Numbered from the stretch's first letter, positions 24,914 to 33,726 are shown. The stretch is 64,000 bases of DNA from an uncultured Bacteroidales bacterium (GCA_947168525.1 CAMVMG010000001.1:434001-498000), one strand, 5' to 3'. The notes: generated from the sequence alone by a model not told the origin. Program-made: numbers and translations.

Positions 24914-27121
24914 ATGGCAACAGATATCGACAAATTTGTACACGACCAGCTGTCGGTGTGGCCCGCTGTCGCGGCCAAGTACCGCTGCCTCAAGCGAGCC
25001 AATACCCGCACCCTGTCGTACGGGGGTATCCTGGTCACCCTGCAGTCCAATCCCGGACGGCTTCCCATCTTCGACCATGGCTGCCCCCTGTGCGAAGAGA
25101 ATTACATGGCGCATCAGCACACCCTGCCCTTCGAGGGGCGCAAGGGCCGGAAATACAATATCCTGGTAAACCGGGCCCCCATCTTTCCCAATCACCTGGT
25201 AATCACGCGGGACATCCATGTCCCCCAAACCATCTGGCACCGCTTTCCGGACATGCTGGACCTGGCCTCGTCCCTGGGTGACTATCTGGTTTTTTACAAC
25301 AGCCCCAATAGCGGTACCACCGTGCCGGGCCATGCCCATTTTCAGGCTTGTCCCCGGGGGTATATGCCCCTGGAGCGCGCTGCAGACCGCCTATTACGGT
25401 CGGTTGCCGCTGCTGGCGGAGAGGTCCCTCAGGAGCAGCAGTCCCACCTGGAGTTCGTGGCTTCCGTGCGGGATGCGCAACTGTTCCATTACAAGCATTT
25501 CACCCGCGGGGTGTTCATGCTGCGGGCGCTCACGGCCAAGAGCATGTCCAAAATGTTCTACCGGCTCCTGGACTGCCAGACGCTGGTGGGGGAGGAAACC
25601 GAGCCCCGGTTTAACGCTTTCGCCTGGTGCGCGGAAGGGGAGTTCCGGGCCCTGGTGACCATCCGGGGCAACGACCTTCCCCGCCACTATTTTGCGGAAG
25701 GGGAAGAGAACTTTTCCATCCGGCCCGGCGCTGCCGACATGGCCGGGTTTGTGGTAGTCCCCGAGGTAAAGGACTTCGACCGCATCGACGCACGGATTCT
25801 GGGAGAGATTTTGGATGATGTGAGCATCTCTGAAGAAGAGGAGAAACGCCTGCTGTGGCGCCTGGTGCGCACCCAGCCCAAGATTGAGGTGGGCATTTTG
25901 GCTGCCCCGGAGATCACCTTCGAGATTATCTCGGACGGAGCCGGCCCCCAGAAAGTGTGCTACCGGGAGGGCAAGATCGACTACAACGGTATGCTCTACG
26001 ACGAACTGGTCTTCGAAGCCCAGTCCGTATCCACGCTGTTTGCCGAGCCTTCCTTCATCCTTCATCACGTAACCATCGGCAAGGAATTTCACTGGGAGCG
26101 GCAACAGGAAGAGCGTTTTGCCGGCGCGCTCAAGTTTATCGTGGACGAGGGAAAAGTCCAGGCGGTGAATATCATCGGATTGGAAGACTATCTTCTCAGT
26201 GTCATCGCCTCCGAGATGCGTGCCACTGCCCATCCCGAGTTCCTCAAGGCCCACGCGGTGATTTCCCGTTCGTGGGTGATGTCGCTCATTCAAAAGCGGC
26301 GGGCTCCCCGGGCACAGTCCGGCGGACCGGCCCTTCCCGGCTCGCCTTCCCTGGTCACCTGGCTGGACGGGAAAAGGGCTTCGGAGCGGGCCGATGCATC
26401 CGCCCGGGAAATCCGCCGTTGGTTCAATCATGAGGACCATCGCCGCTTCGATGTCTGTGCCGACGACCATTGCCAGCGGTATCAGGGCCTGACCATGGTC
26501 GTGGGGGAGGCCGTGCGTGCCGCCATCGACGAGACCTGGGGTCAGGTGTTGCGTTATGACGGCGCTCTGGTGGACGCCCGCTTCCACAAGTGCTGCGGCG
26601 GGCGTACGGAAAAGTTCAGTTCGGCCTGGGAAGATATCGATTATCCCTACCTGACCGTAAAGGAAGATCCCTGGTGCAATACCCGGGACAAAGCCATCCT
26701 CTCCCAGGTGCTCAACGACTACGATCTTCAGACGCAGGACTTCCACGACTGGGAAGTCCGCTATACCCGGGAGGAGTTCTCTGCCCTTTTCGCCGAAAGG
26801 TCCGGCCTGGACCTGGGGGCCGTCCAAAGCCTGGAGGTCCTGGAGCGCGGCGGGTCCGGGCGTATTGTCCGGCTTCGGGTTCAGGGGGAAAAAGGCTCCG
26901 TTATCATCGGCAAGGAACTGATTATCCGGAAATTCTTTTCCAGGAGCCACTTGTACAGTTCCTGGTTCGACGTGTCTTTCGAAGGGCCGGAAATCGTGTT
27001 CCGCGGACATGGATGGGGGCATGGCGTAGGGCTCTGCCAGATTGGTGCAGCCGTGATGGCCGCTTCCGGGAAAGGGTATCGTGAAATCCTGTCGTTCTAT
27101 TATCCCGGCTCTGTCTTATGA
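24914..27121 (+). CDS. DUF4922 (HIT/GalT-like) - SpoIID/LytB fusion protein
   Basis: A 735-residue two-part protein without a signal peptide. Residues 1-310 are a DUF4922 domain of the HIT/GDP-hexose phosphorylase type, with a zinc-like pair in HGCPLCEEN and the catalytic-type GHAHFQA (His140, His142, Gln144). Residues about 320-735 are a SpoIID/LytB domain: EDYLLSVIASEM, AVISRSW, the KCCGGRTEKFSSAWE block, and the C-terminal GHGWGHGVGLCQIGA. SpoIID proteins cut or help cut denuded glycan strands. It overlaps the AmpG-like transporter gene by 4 bases, which suggests murein recycling. TAACTTTA lies 6 bases before the ATG; an upstream in-frame ATG at 24845 overlaps the Nudix gene and is rejected. 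How a cytoplasmic phosphorylase fold and a wall-active domain work on one chain is unclear. Confidence 0.82.
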   Translation: MATDIDKFVHDQLSVWPAVAAKYRCLKRANTRTLSYGGILVTLQSNPGRLPIFDHGCPLCEENYMAHQHTLPFEGRKGRKYNILVNRAPIFPNHLVITRDIHVPQTIWHRFPDMLDLASSLGDYLVFYNSPNSGTTVPGHAHFQACPRGYMPLERAADRLLRSVAAAGGEVPQEQQSHLEFVASVRDAQLFHYKHFTRGVFMLRALTAKSMSKMFYRLLDCQTLVGEETEPRFNAFAWCAEGEFRALVTIRGNDLPRHYFAEGEENFSIRPGAADMAGFVVVPEVKDFDRIDARILGEILDDVSISEEEEKRLLWRLVRTQPKIEVGILAAPEITFEIISDGAGPQKVCYREGKIDYNGMLYDELVFEAQSVSTLFAEPSFILHHVTIGKEFHWERQQEERFAGALKFIVDEGKVQAVNIIGLEDYLLSVIASEMRATAHPEFLKAHAVISRSWVMSLIQKRRAPRAQSGGPALPGSPSLVTWLDGKRASERADASAREIRRWFNHEDHRRFDVCADDHCQRYQGLTMVVGEAVRAAIDETWGQVLRYDGALVDARFHKCCGGRTEKFSSAWEDIDYPYLTVKEDPWCNTRDKAILSQVLNDYDLQTQDFHDWEVRYTREEFSALFAERSGLDLGAVQSLEVLERGGSGRIVRLRVQGEKGSVIIGKELIIRKFFSRSHLYSSWFDVSFEGPEIVFRGHGWGHGVGLCQIGAAVMAASGKGYREILSFYYPGSVL

Positions 27122-28401
27122 AATCCCGTTCTCCCTGGCTCTGGGTGCCCACCCTTTATTTTGCAGAGGGCATTCCCTACTTCGTTGTGAACAACATCTC
27201 CGTGATCCTGTTCAAGAAGATGGGGATGGGCAATGCCGATATGGCCTTGTACACCAGCCTCCTGTACCTACCCTGGCTGGTCAAACCCTTCTGGAGCCCC
27301 TTTGTGGACATCCTCCGAACCAAACGCTGGTGGGTTTTGGCCATGCAACTGCTTATGACGGCCCTTTTCCTGGGGCTGTCCTTTTCTCTGCCGGGACGGA
27401 CCGGAGCGGAGGTTTCCCTGTTCATGGTGACGCTGGTGCTTTTCTGGATTACGGCTTTTGCATCGGCCACGCACGATATCGCTGCCGACGGGTTTTATAT
27501 GCTGGCCCTCACGGGCAAGGAACAGTCGCTGTTTGTAGGAATCCGGACCACCTTTTACCGGATTGCCAACCTTTTTGTCCAGGGGGCGCTGGTGGTGCTG
27601 GCGGGCGTGCTGGAAAACCGGACGGGGAATATTCCCCGTTCCTGGCGCCTGACGCTCCTGTGTGCGGCCGTTATCTGGGCGGCCCTGTCTCTGTATCATC
27701 TGTGGGCCCTGCCCGCGCCGCCAGCCGACGCTGTTCGCCGGCAGCATTCCGCCAGGGCGGTTCTGAGCGAGTTCGCCCGTACGTTCACCACATTTTTCCG
27801 TAAGCCGCTGGCCTGGGCAGGCATTGCTTTCATGCTGCTCTATCGCCTTCCGGAGGCGTTCGCCCTCAAGATTCTTCCCGCCTTTCTGGTAGATCCGCTC
27901 TCCGATGGCGGCATGGGGCTTTCTACGGTAGACTTTGGCCTTATCAACAATACGGTAGGGGTGGTGGGCATTGTGGCCGGGGGCATCCTGGGCGGAGTGT
28001 ATGTGTCCCGCCGCGGGCTCAGGAACTCCCTCTGGCTCATGGCGGCCGCGCTGGCCCTTCCTTGCGCGGTCTATCTGTACATGGCACTGGTCCAGGCGGT
28101 TCCGCTGTGGGTAGTTGGCGTGTGCGTCTTTATCGAGCAGTTCGGCTACGGTTTCGGCTTCACGGCCTATTCGCTCTATATGATCTATGTGTCGGAAGGA
28201 GAATTCAAAACCTCGCACTATTCCCTGTGCACCGCTTTCATGGCGGCGTCCATGATGCTGCCCGGCCTGGTGGCCGGCATCCTGCAGGAAGCCATGGGAT
28301 ATGCGTGGTACTTCGGCCTGGTACTCCTCTGCAGCCTGGCCACCGCAGCGGCCGTTGTCATCGCCCGTCGGGGCCTCCCGGCCGACTTCGGCCAGAAGTA
28401 G
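27118..28401 (+). CDS. AmpG-like MFS transporter (muropeptide permease candidate)
   Basis: A 427-residue major facilitator protein with the AmpG-like N-terminal region (WVPTLYFAEGIPYFVVN, LPWLVKPFWSPFVD) and the characteristic ATHDIAADG motif in the fourth helix region. AmpG imports GlcNAc-anhydroMurNAc peptides in Gram-negative bacteria; in Bacteroidota the exact ligand differs among paralogues. Translational coupling to a SpoIID-domain protein and the neighbouring murI-namZ operon support a cell-wall recycling substrate. The stop codon TAG abuts the palindromic element at 28402. Confidence 0.82.
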   Translation: MKSRSPWLWVPTLYFAEGIPYFVVNNISVILFKKMGMGNADMALYTSLLYLPWLVKPFWSPFVDILRTKRWWVLAMQLLMTALFLGLSFSLPGRTGAEVSLFMVTLVLFWITAFASATHDIAADGFYMLALTGKEQSLFVGIRTTFYRIANLFVQGALVVLAGVLENRTGNIPRSWRLTLLCAAVIWAALSLYHLWALPAPPADAVRRQHSARAVLSEFARTFTTFFRKPLAWAGIAFMLLYRLPEAFALKILPAFLVDPLSDGGMGLSTVDFGLINNTVGVVGIVAGGILGGVYVSRRGLRNSLWLMAAALALPCAVYLYMALVQAVPLWVVGVCVFIEQFGYGFGFTAYSLYMIYVSEGEFKTSHYSLCTAFMAASMMLPGLVAGILQEAMGYAWYFGLVLLCSLATAAAVVIARRGLPADFGQK

Positions 28402-28509
28402 GTGGAGGCTAACAGACTGTTTCTCAACTACATAACTATAGTTCCTGTGCATCACACGATGCACAGGAACTATAGTTAAACGGTTAATAGTTAATTAATT
28501 AGCCTCCAC
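28402..28509. repeat. Palindromic MITE-like element between two convergent genes
   Basis: A 108-base AT-rich element with perfect 11-bp terminal inverted repeats (GTGGAGGCTAA at 28402-28412, TTAGCCTCCAC at 28499-28509) flanked by TAG on both sides. Inside is a perfect 21-bp inverted repeat (28433-28453 and 28458-28478) around the 4-base loop ACAC. The left flanking TAG is the stop of the AmpG-like gene; the minus-strand stop of the DUF6515 gene uses the right edge. No T-run follows the hairpin, so it is not a standard terminator. It could be a MITE or a bidirectional RNA-structure element. Confidence 0.65.
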
Positions 28510-29912
28510 TAGCGGTAAATGTTGTACTGGTTGTACAGTGAGCCGTACATCTGTCCCAGTACCTCCAGGAAGGGCTCGCCCTCGAAGACGGTGGTGCGGT
28601 AAACCGTATTGTCTACCAGGTAGTACTCGATACCGTTCATGACGATAACCTCGTAGTCGTCTGGGAGGGAAGTGACCAGAGCGCCTGCGGGAGGGACGAT
28701 GGTGGAGTACGATCCGGAAGCGGTGATGGTGTAGAACACCCCGTCCTGATAGAAGTACTCGGAGTTGGCGTAGGCGTAGCTCTGGACCAGTCCAAGCATG
28801 TTGGCCAGCTCGTAGGCGCTTAGGGCGCGGGAGGCGTTGAGTGCGTAGTGCGAGTTCTGGGAAGCGATGCGGGCGTTGTTCTGGGCAATGATCAGATTCT
28901 GCCGGGCTATCACGTTATAGTTGTCAAAGACCGTATTGTAGGTACGGTAGGTGTCGCAGTAGTAGGCAAAGCGGATGGCTCTGAGGATGGCTCTGTCGAT
29001 GGCCGCCTCCAGCGGGGTGCCAAAGGGCGGGCGGCAAATCACATAAGAGCCTCCGAAGGGACGGTAGTAGATTCCGTTGTAATAGTAGTAGTCGATACCC
29101 CAGTGGGTGATGCGGCGCCAACTGGGCGGCAGGGTGTGGATGCGGTATCCGTAGTAGTGCGGATGGTCGCCCCAGAAGTGTCCCGGACGGTCCCAGGCAA
29201 GCGGGTCACGCAGGCGGGGGGCCACACGGTACATCTCATGGTTGTTGTCCACGCGGAAGTCGTCGTTATAGCGGTAGTTGAAACCGTTGTCACGATACGG
29301 CTCCTGCTGCTGCGGAGCTTTGTTCTCTACGGCGCTGCCGGAGAGCCCGCCCCGGTTGGCATTGGTGGCCCGTACGGTTCCGCCGGTTGCGGCGGAAGAG
29401 CTGGAACGGGTGCCGGAAGAGCGTCTGTCCTGCTGGGCCGACGTTCCGGAGGACCGGGTGGCACTGCCGGAGGACCGGGTAGTGGAACCGGAGGACCGGG
29501 TGGTGATGCCGGTGTTGCTGCCGGAGGATCGGGTGCTGCCGTTGCCGGTGCTACGGGTGGTAGTGCCGGTGGAGCGGTTGCGTCGGTTGTCCTGCTGCAC
29601 GGTGCCGGAAGAGCGGGTGGTGCCGTTGCCGGTACTACGGGTGGTAGTGCCGGTGGAGCGGTTGCGGTTGTCCTGCTGCACGGTGCCGGAAGAGTGGGTG
29701 GTGCTGCTGCCGGTACTACGGGTGGTAGTGCCGGTGGAGCGGCTGCGGTTGTCCTGCTGCACGGCTCCGGTGGAGCGGGTACTGGAGGAAGCGGAAGAGC
29801 GTGTGGTGCTGCCGCTGGTTCCGCGGGAGCGGGTCTGGGCAAGCATATCGGGTGCCGTGAGCATGGCCAGTGCCATTGCGAAAGTAACGGCGGATGTCAA
29901 AATCCTTCTCAT
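28509..29912 (-). CDS. Exported DUF6515-like protein with Ser/Thr/Arg repeat region
   Basis: A 467-residue exported protein. After the signal (MRRILTSAVTFAMALAMLTA ... MLAQ) comes a low-complexity region to about residue 205, with 27-28-residue repeats built from RSTG, RSSGTVQQDNR and STGTTT. The C-terminal half has aromatic-rich motifs such as YYYYNGIYYRP and the double GVFYTITASG / GIEYYLVDNTVYR blocks seen in DUF6515 proteins of Bacteroidota. Function is unknown; a surface or periplasmic wall-associated role is possible. It is last in the murI-namZ operon, 19 bases after namZ. Confidence 0.72.
   Translation of the reverse strand: MRRILTSAVTFAMALAMLTAPDMLAQTRSRGTSGSTTRSSASSSTRSTGAVQQDNRSRSTGTTTRSTGSSTTHSSGTVQQDNRNRSTGTTTRSTGNGTTRSSGTVQQDNRRNRSTGTTTRSTGNGSTRSSGSNTGITTRSSGSTTRSSGSATRSSGTSAQQDRRSSGTRSSSSAATGGTVRATNANRGGLSGSAVENKAPQQQEPYRDNGFNYRYNDDFRVDNNHEMYRVAPRLRDPLAWDRPGHFWGDHPHYYGYRIHTLPPSWRRITHWGIDYYYYNGIYYRPFGGSYVICRPPFGTPLEAAIDRAILRAIRFAYYCDTYRTYNTVFDNYNVIARQNLIIAQNNARIASQNSHYALNASRALSAYELANMLGLVQSYAYANSEYFYQDGVFYTITASGSYSTIVPPAGALVTSLPDDYEVIVMNGIEYYLVDNTVYRTTVFEGEPFLEVLGQMYGSLYNQYNIYR
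29499..29777 (-). repeat. Coding tandem repeat, units of 81 and 84 bases
   Basis: Two full and two partial copies of a 27-28-codon unit within the DUF6515-like gene. The DNA copies are nearly identical, differing by one inserted codon and a few substitutions, so the array probably changes length by slippage or recombination. Confidence 0.8.
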
Positions 29913-29931
29913 AGCATCTCAAGTTTAAAAG

Positions 29932-31170
29932 TTAGCGGTATAGGTAATATTTTTGGGAAACCGCCTTGAAATCTTCGGTATCCTTGTTCCAGAAATCAAC
30001 GATGTCGGCTACTTTCAGACGCTTTCCGAAAGTAGTCCTTACATAATCCGTACCACAGACGATATCCAGCATCCGCGTGCTCTTGAGCGGGAAGGGACTA
30101 TGGCCCGGGAAAAGTTCGTGGACGGCCTGCATCACGTAAAACTGGGTGAGGGTGATGGTGGCGGCCTCGTAGTCCGGATAGAAGAACTGCACCCCGTGCA
30201 CCAGCTTTCCGGAGAGCGACCCGGAGATGGGTTTGTAGTGGATGGTGCGGAAGGCAGTGCCCGGAATCTGGTAGCTGTCCAGCCGCTCTTTGAGCTTGTC
30301 GGCATCGATCCAGGTGGCGGCAAAGGTCTGGAAGGGGATGGTGTATCCCACGCCGATGTTCAGATGGCCCATTTCCCCGCAGATGCCGGCCGACGGATAG
30401 CCGGTGGCCGATTCCATGGAGGGGATGTTGGGTGAAGGGAGAATCCAGGGAAGGCCGGTGTCCCGGTACTGCATCCAGCGCTCCCAGCCCCGCATGGGAA
30501 TGACCTGCAGCTTGCACCTCAGGGGCTCTTCCTTGCCATTCTGCCCCCGGTTCAGGCCTTCCTCGTTGATGAGTCCGGCCAGTTCGCCCACCGTGAGTCC
30601 GTATACGTAGGGGATGCGGAATTCGCTCACGAACGAGTGGAACCCTTCCTCTACATAGGGGCCTTCCACCTTCAGGCCGCCCAGGGGATTGGGCCGGTCC
30701 AGTACCAGCACTTCGATATCGGCCTTGGCGCAGGCACGCATCACCAGGCCCAGGGTGGAAATGAAGGTATAGCTCCGGGTGCCCACGTCCTGGATGTCGT
30801 ACACCATGATGTCGATTCCTTCCAGCATCTTGGCGGTGGGCTCACGGGTGGGACCGTACAGGGAATAGACCGGAAGGCCGGTCCTGGGGTCTTTGCTGCT
30901 TTCTACGTGGTCGCCGGCGTAGGCGTCGCCCCTAACCCCGTGCTCCGGGCCGTAGAGGGCCACCAGATTCACTTCGGGGGCTTCGAAGAGGATGTCGATG
31001 GTGGAGCGCAGCTGCCGGTCTACCCCGCTGGGGTTGGTGACCAGGCCGACGCGTTTGCCCTGCAACTCCTCGAAGCCGTAGCTTTCCAGCACCTCGATGC
31101 CGGGAATCACCTGGGCCCGCAGGCCGATGGCGAGCACAAGGGCAAGTACGGTTGTGGCTAATTTTTTCAT
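29932..31170 (-). CDS. namZ: Exo-beta-N-acetylmuramidase NamZ (DUF1343, GH171)
   Basis: A 412-residue exported protein (signal MKKLATTVLALVLAIGLRAQ). DUF1343 signatures are clear: GKRVGLVTNPSGVD, LYGPEHGVRG, DIMVYDIQDVGTRSYTF, VLDRPNPLGG and the C-terminal DFWNKDTEDF. NamZ enzymes release terminal N-acetylmuramic acid from murein glycans and are common in Bacteroidota. The gene follows murI by 44 bases in the same direction, which ties the operon to cell-wall turnover and nutrient recovery. Confidence 0.9.
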   Translation of the reverse strand: MKKLATTVLALVLAIGLRAQVIPGIEVLESYGFEELQGKRVGLVTNPSGVDRQLRSTIDILFEAPEVNLVALYGPEHGVRGDAYAGDHVESSKDPRTGLPVYSLYGPTREPTAKMLEGIDIMVYDIQDVGTRSYTFISTLGLVMRACAKADIEVLVLDRPNPLGGLKVEGPYVEEGFHSFVSEFRIPYVYGLTVGELAGLINEEGLNRGQNGKEEPLRCKLQVIPMRGWERWMQYRDTGLPWILPSPNIPSMESATGYPSAGICGEMGHLNIGVGYTIPFQTFAATWIDADKLKERLDSYQIPGTAFRTIHYKPISGSLSGKLVHGVQFFYPDYEAATITLTQFYVMQAVHELFPGHSPFPLKSTRMLDIVCGTDYVRTTFGKRLKVADIVDFWNKDTEDFKAVSQKYYLYR

Positions 31171-31214
31171 GGATAGTGGTTTATGTAAAAACCAAATGGA
31201 ACTTCAGTGCATTG

Positions 31215-31973
31215 TTAAACATGGCTCACCAGGGCGAAAATCCGTTGCAGCGAGTCTGGCTCTCCGGAGAAGTACAGGTCTACGGAGAAAGGACCTTCGC
31301 CGGTGGGGATACCCCTCTCTTGCAAGACGCGTACCGTTTGGCGGGCTACGGCGGGAGCCGGGTCTATCACCTGCACATCCGGACCGGCCAGGCGCTGGAT
31401 TACCGGCTGCAGGAAAGGATAGTGCGTGCAGCCCAGGACGATGGTGTCTGCCCCGGCGTCCAGCAAAGGTTGCAGGGAGGCCCTTACGGTGGATTCCGCC
31501 TCCGGGCCGTCCAGGATTCCGTTTTCTACCAGTTCTACGAATCCTTGCCCCACGTGTTCCACGATGCGAACGTCGTCTTCATAGAGGCCTCTGGTTTTCA
31601 AGTATTTGGAGCCTTTCAGGGTGCCGGCCGTGGCCAGGACGCCGATGGTACCGGTGCGGGTGCCTAACGCGGCGGGCTTTACGGCGGGTTCCATGCCGAT
31701 GAACGGGACTGCCGGGTATTCTTCCCGCAGGGTGGCGATGGCGGCCGCGGTGGCGGTGTTGCAGGCTACCACGATGATGTCGGCCCCCATGCCCAGGAGG
31801 ATGTCCGTGATGGCGCGGCCCCGGTCCTGGATGTATTCCGGCGTTTTCTCCCCATACGGGCAGTGGGCGTTATCAGAAAAATAGAGATAACGCTCCTCAG
31901 GGAGCACTTTCACCAGTTCCCTGTAAACCGAAAGCCCGCCGCTTCCGGAGTCGAAAATACCGATCGATGCCAT
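31215..31973 (-). CDS. murI: Glutamate racemase
   Basis: A 252-residue enzyme making D-glutamate for peptidoglycan. The start MASIGIFDSGSGGLSV, the first catalytic cysteine in VACNTATAAA, the second in LGCTHYPF, and the DNAHCPYGEK loop are all present. The ATG at 31973 is used because it directly precedes the family N-terminus and lies 7 bases after a TATCTTTG box; frames extending further upstream would run into the divergent transporter gene. First gene of murI-namZ-DUF6515. Confidence 0.95.
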   Translation of the reverse strand: MASIGIFDSGSGGLSVYRELVKVLPEERYLYFSDNAHCPYGEKTPEYIQDRGRAITDILLGMGADIIVVACNTATAAAIATLREEYPAVPFIGMEPAVKPAALGTRTGTIGVLATAGTLKGSKYLKTRGLYEDDVRIVEHVGQGFVELVENGILDGPEAESTVRASLQPLLDAGADTIVLGCTHYPFLQPVIQRLAGPDVQVIDPAPAVARQTVRVLQERGIPTGEGPFSVDLYFSGEPDSLQRIFALVSHV

Positions 31974-31980
31974 GACAGTA

Positions 31981-31988
31981 CAAAGATA
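31981..31988 (-). promoter_or_regulatory. -7 box TATCTTTG for murI
   Basis: Minus-strand element with 7 bases between its G and the murI ATG, predicting a leaderless message. Confidence 0.65.
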
Positions 31989-32011
31989 CGTAATTTTACA
32001 AATAATAGTTG

Positions 32012-32019
32012 TATCTTTG
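32012..32019 (+). promoter_or_regulatory. -7 box TATCTTTG for AspT paralogue 2
   Basis: Plus-strand element 24 bases before the ATG at 32044, back to back with the murI promoter. Confidence 0.65.
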
Positions 32020-32043
32020 CTTGGCAAAAAGCGGCTTTGAACT

Positions 32044-33726
32044 ATGCATGACTTGTTTTTCTCTTCCGGTACCGGACACTCCCTGATGATTCTTTCTTTT
32101 GTGATTGGCATCGGCCTTCTGCTGGGGAAGGTGAAAATCAAGGGAATTTCCCTGGGCCCCATCTGGATTCTTTTTGTGGGAATCCTGTTCGGGGCGCTGG
32201 GAATCAGGGACGACGCCCTGTTCCTGCATTTCCTCAAGGAATTCGGCCTGGTGCTGTTTGTCTTTACCATCGGCTTCCAGGTGGGCCCCGGCTTCTTCTC
32301 TTCTTTCCGGAAGGGCGGGCTGCGCTTCAACCTGCTGTCGCTGGTGCTGGTGGGTCTGGTGGTGCTCACCACCCTGTGCATCTGGTGGGCCACCGGCGAG
32401 AGCATCCCGCAACTGGTGGGAACCATGTCCGGCGCGGTGACCAATACGCCCGGCATGGGTACGGCCCAGCAAACCTGGTACGACACAGTGTACGGTACGT
32501 TCCTGGCCGAGGTGGAGCAGCCTTATACGGCCTCCGAGATTGCCAATTCCTTCGCCATCGCCTATCCGGTGGGGCTGCTTGCCGGTTTGCTTACCCTGGT
32601 GCTGCTGCGCCTGCTTTTCCGGGTGGATACCCGGAAGGAGTCCCAGGACCTGGCCGCGCGGAATGACGCGCAGAACGTGGTGCGGGCCATGCAGTTCGAG
32701 GTGGTGAATCCGGCCCTCTTCGGGAAAGCGCTGCAGAAGATCCTGGACCAGATGGAGGGCGACTATACCGTCAGCGGGCTGTTCCGCGAAGGGAAAGTGC
32801 TGCCCAAGAGTGAAGACCTGCTCCTGCAGGAAGGCGACCGCATCGGCGTGGAGGCGGCCGAGAAAGAGCGGACGATGCTGCGCCTGTGTTTCGGCAAGGA
32901 ACTCAAGGTGGCCCGGGAAGACGAGCCGATGGGCCGGGGAAGGGTGATTACCAAGAAAATCATGCTCACCAAAGCATCCTTTACCGGCACCCGGATCAAG
33001 GAACTGGACCTGGAGCAGAAATATGGCGTTTCCATTGTCCGTATCCTCCGTTCCGGCGTGGAGTTGGTGGCCCGTCCGGACATGTACCTGCAGATGGGGG
33101 ACGGCCTCCGGGTCGCGGGAAGCGAGGAAGGAATCGGCCAGGTGTCGACGCTGTTCGGGAACAACAGTTCGGCCCTGGACAAACCCAACCTATGGCCGGT
33201 GTTTGTCGGCATCGGGCTGGGCCTTGTCCTGGGAGCCGTGCCCATCCAGTTCCCGGGGATGAGCCATGTGGTGCGGTTCGGCCTGGCGGCCGGTCCGCTG
33301 CTGCTGGGCATTGTCATCGGTCACTTCGGCCCCAAATGGAAGCTTACCACCTATACCAGTGCCAGTGCCCTGCGCATGATCCGGGAACTGGGCTTGTGCC
33401 TGTTGCTGGCCACCGTAGGGCTGGGCGCCGGCGGGTCTTTCCTGGAAACTTTCGCCTCAGACGGCTTGCAAATCCTACTGTACTCTGCCATCATCGCCTT
33501 CGTGCCGCTGGTGATTACCGGTATCCTGGCGCGTTACCTGCTTCATCAGAATTTCTTCCACATCTGCGGACTCATCTCCGGCGCCACCACCAATCCGGTG
33601 GCCCTGGATTTCGTGACGCAGGTGTACAAGACGGAAGAGGCGTCGGTGGCCTATGCGAGCGTGTATCCTTTCGCCCTGTTCCTGCAGGTGGTGTCGGCCC
33701 AGCTGCTGATCCTCCTGGGGGTGTAG
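32044..33726 (+). CDS. AspT/YidE-family transporter, paralogue 2
   Basis: A 560-residue protein with the same architecture as the copy at 22602-24287: two AspT-Al membrane halves around two RCK_C domains. Conserved motifs include FGLVLFVFTIGFQVGPGFF, SGAVTNTPGMGTAQQ and LISGATTNPVALDFV. It differs from paralogue 1 in the loop after TAQQ (about residues 145-165) and in the RCK region. The substrate is unknown; an anionic metabolite is the family expectation. It has its own promoter and stands alone. Confidence 0.85.
   Translation: MHDLFFSSGTGHSLMILSFVIGIGLLLGKVKIKGISLGPIWILFVGILFGALGIRDDALFLHFLKEFGLVLFVFTIGFQVGPGFFSSFRKGGLRFNLLSLVLVGLVVLTTLCIWWATGESIPQLVGTMSGAVTNTPGMGTAQQTWYDTVYGTFLAEVEQPYTASEIANSFAIAYPVGLLAGLLTLVLLRLLFRVDTRKESQDLAARNDAQNVVRAMQFEVVNPALFGKALQKILDQMEGDYTVSGLFREGKVLPKSEDLLLQEGDRIGVEAAEKERTMLRLCFGKELKVAREDEPMGRGRVITKKIMLTKASFTGTRIKELDLEQKYGVSIVRILRSGVELVARPDMYLQMGDGLRVAGSEEGIGQVSTLFGNNSSALDKPNLWPVFVGIGLGLVLGAVPIQFPGMSHVVRFGLAAGPLLLGIVIGHFGPKWKLTTYTSASALRMIRELGLCLLLATVGLGAGGSFLETFASDGLQILLYSAIIAFVPLVITGILARYLLHQNFFHICGLISGATTNPVALDFVTQVYKTEEASVAYASVYPFALFLQVVSAQLLILLGV

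Noticed and set aside
28848..29969. Long plus-strand Gly/Ala/Val-rich open frame opposite the DUF6515-like gene
   Set aside because: It is the antisense reading of the Ser/Thr/Arg repeat region; no signal, family motif or promoter, and its composition follows from the repeat.
31974..32486. N-terminal extension of murI into the transporter gene
   Set aside because: The extension is antisense to the AspT paralogue and murI starts cleanly at 31973 with a promoter box in front.
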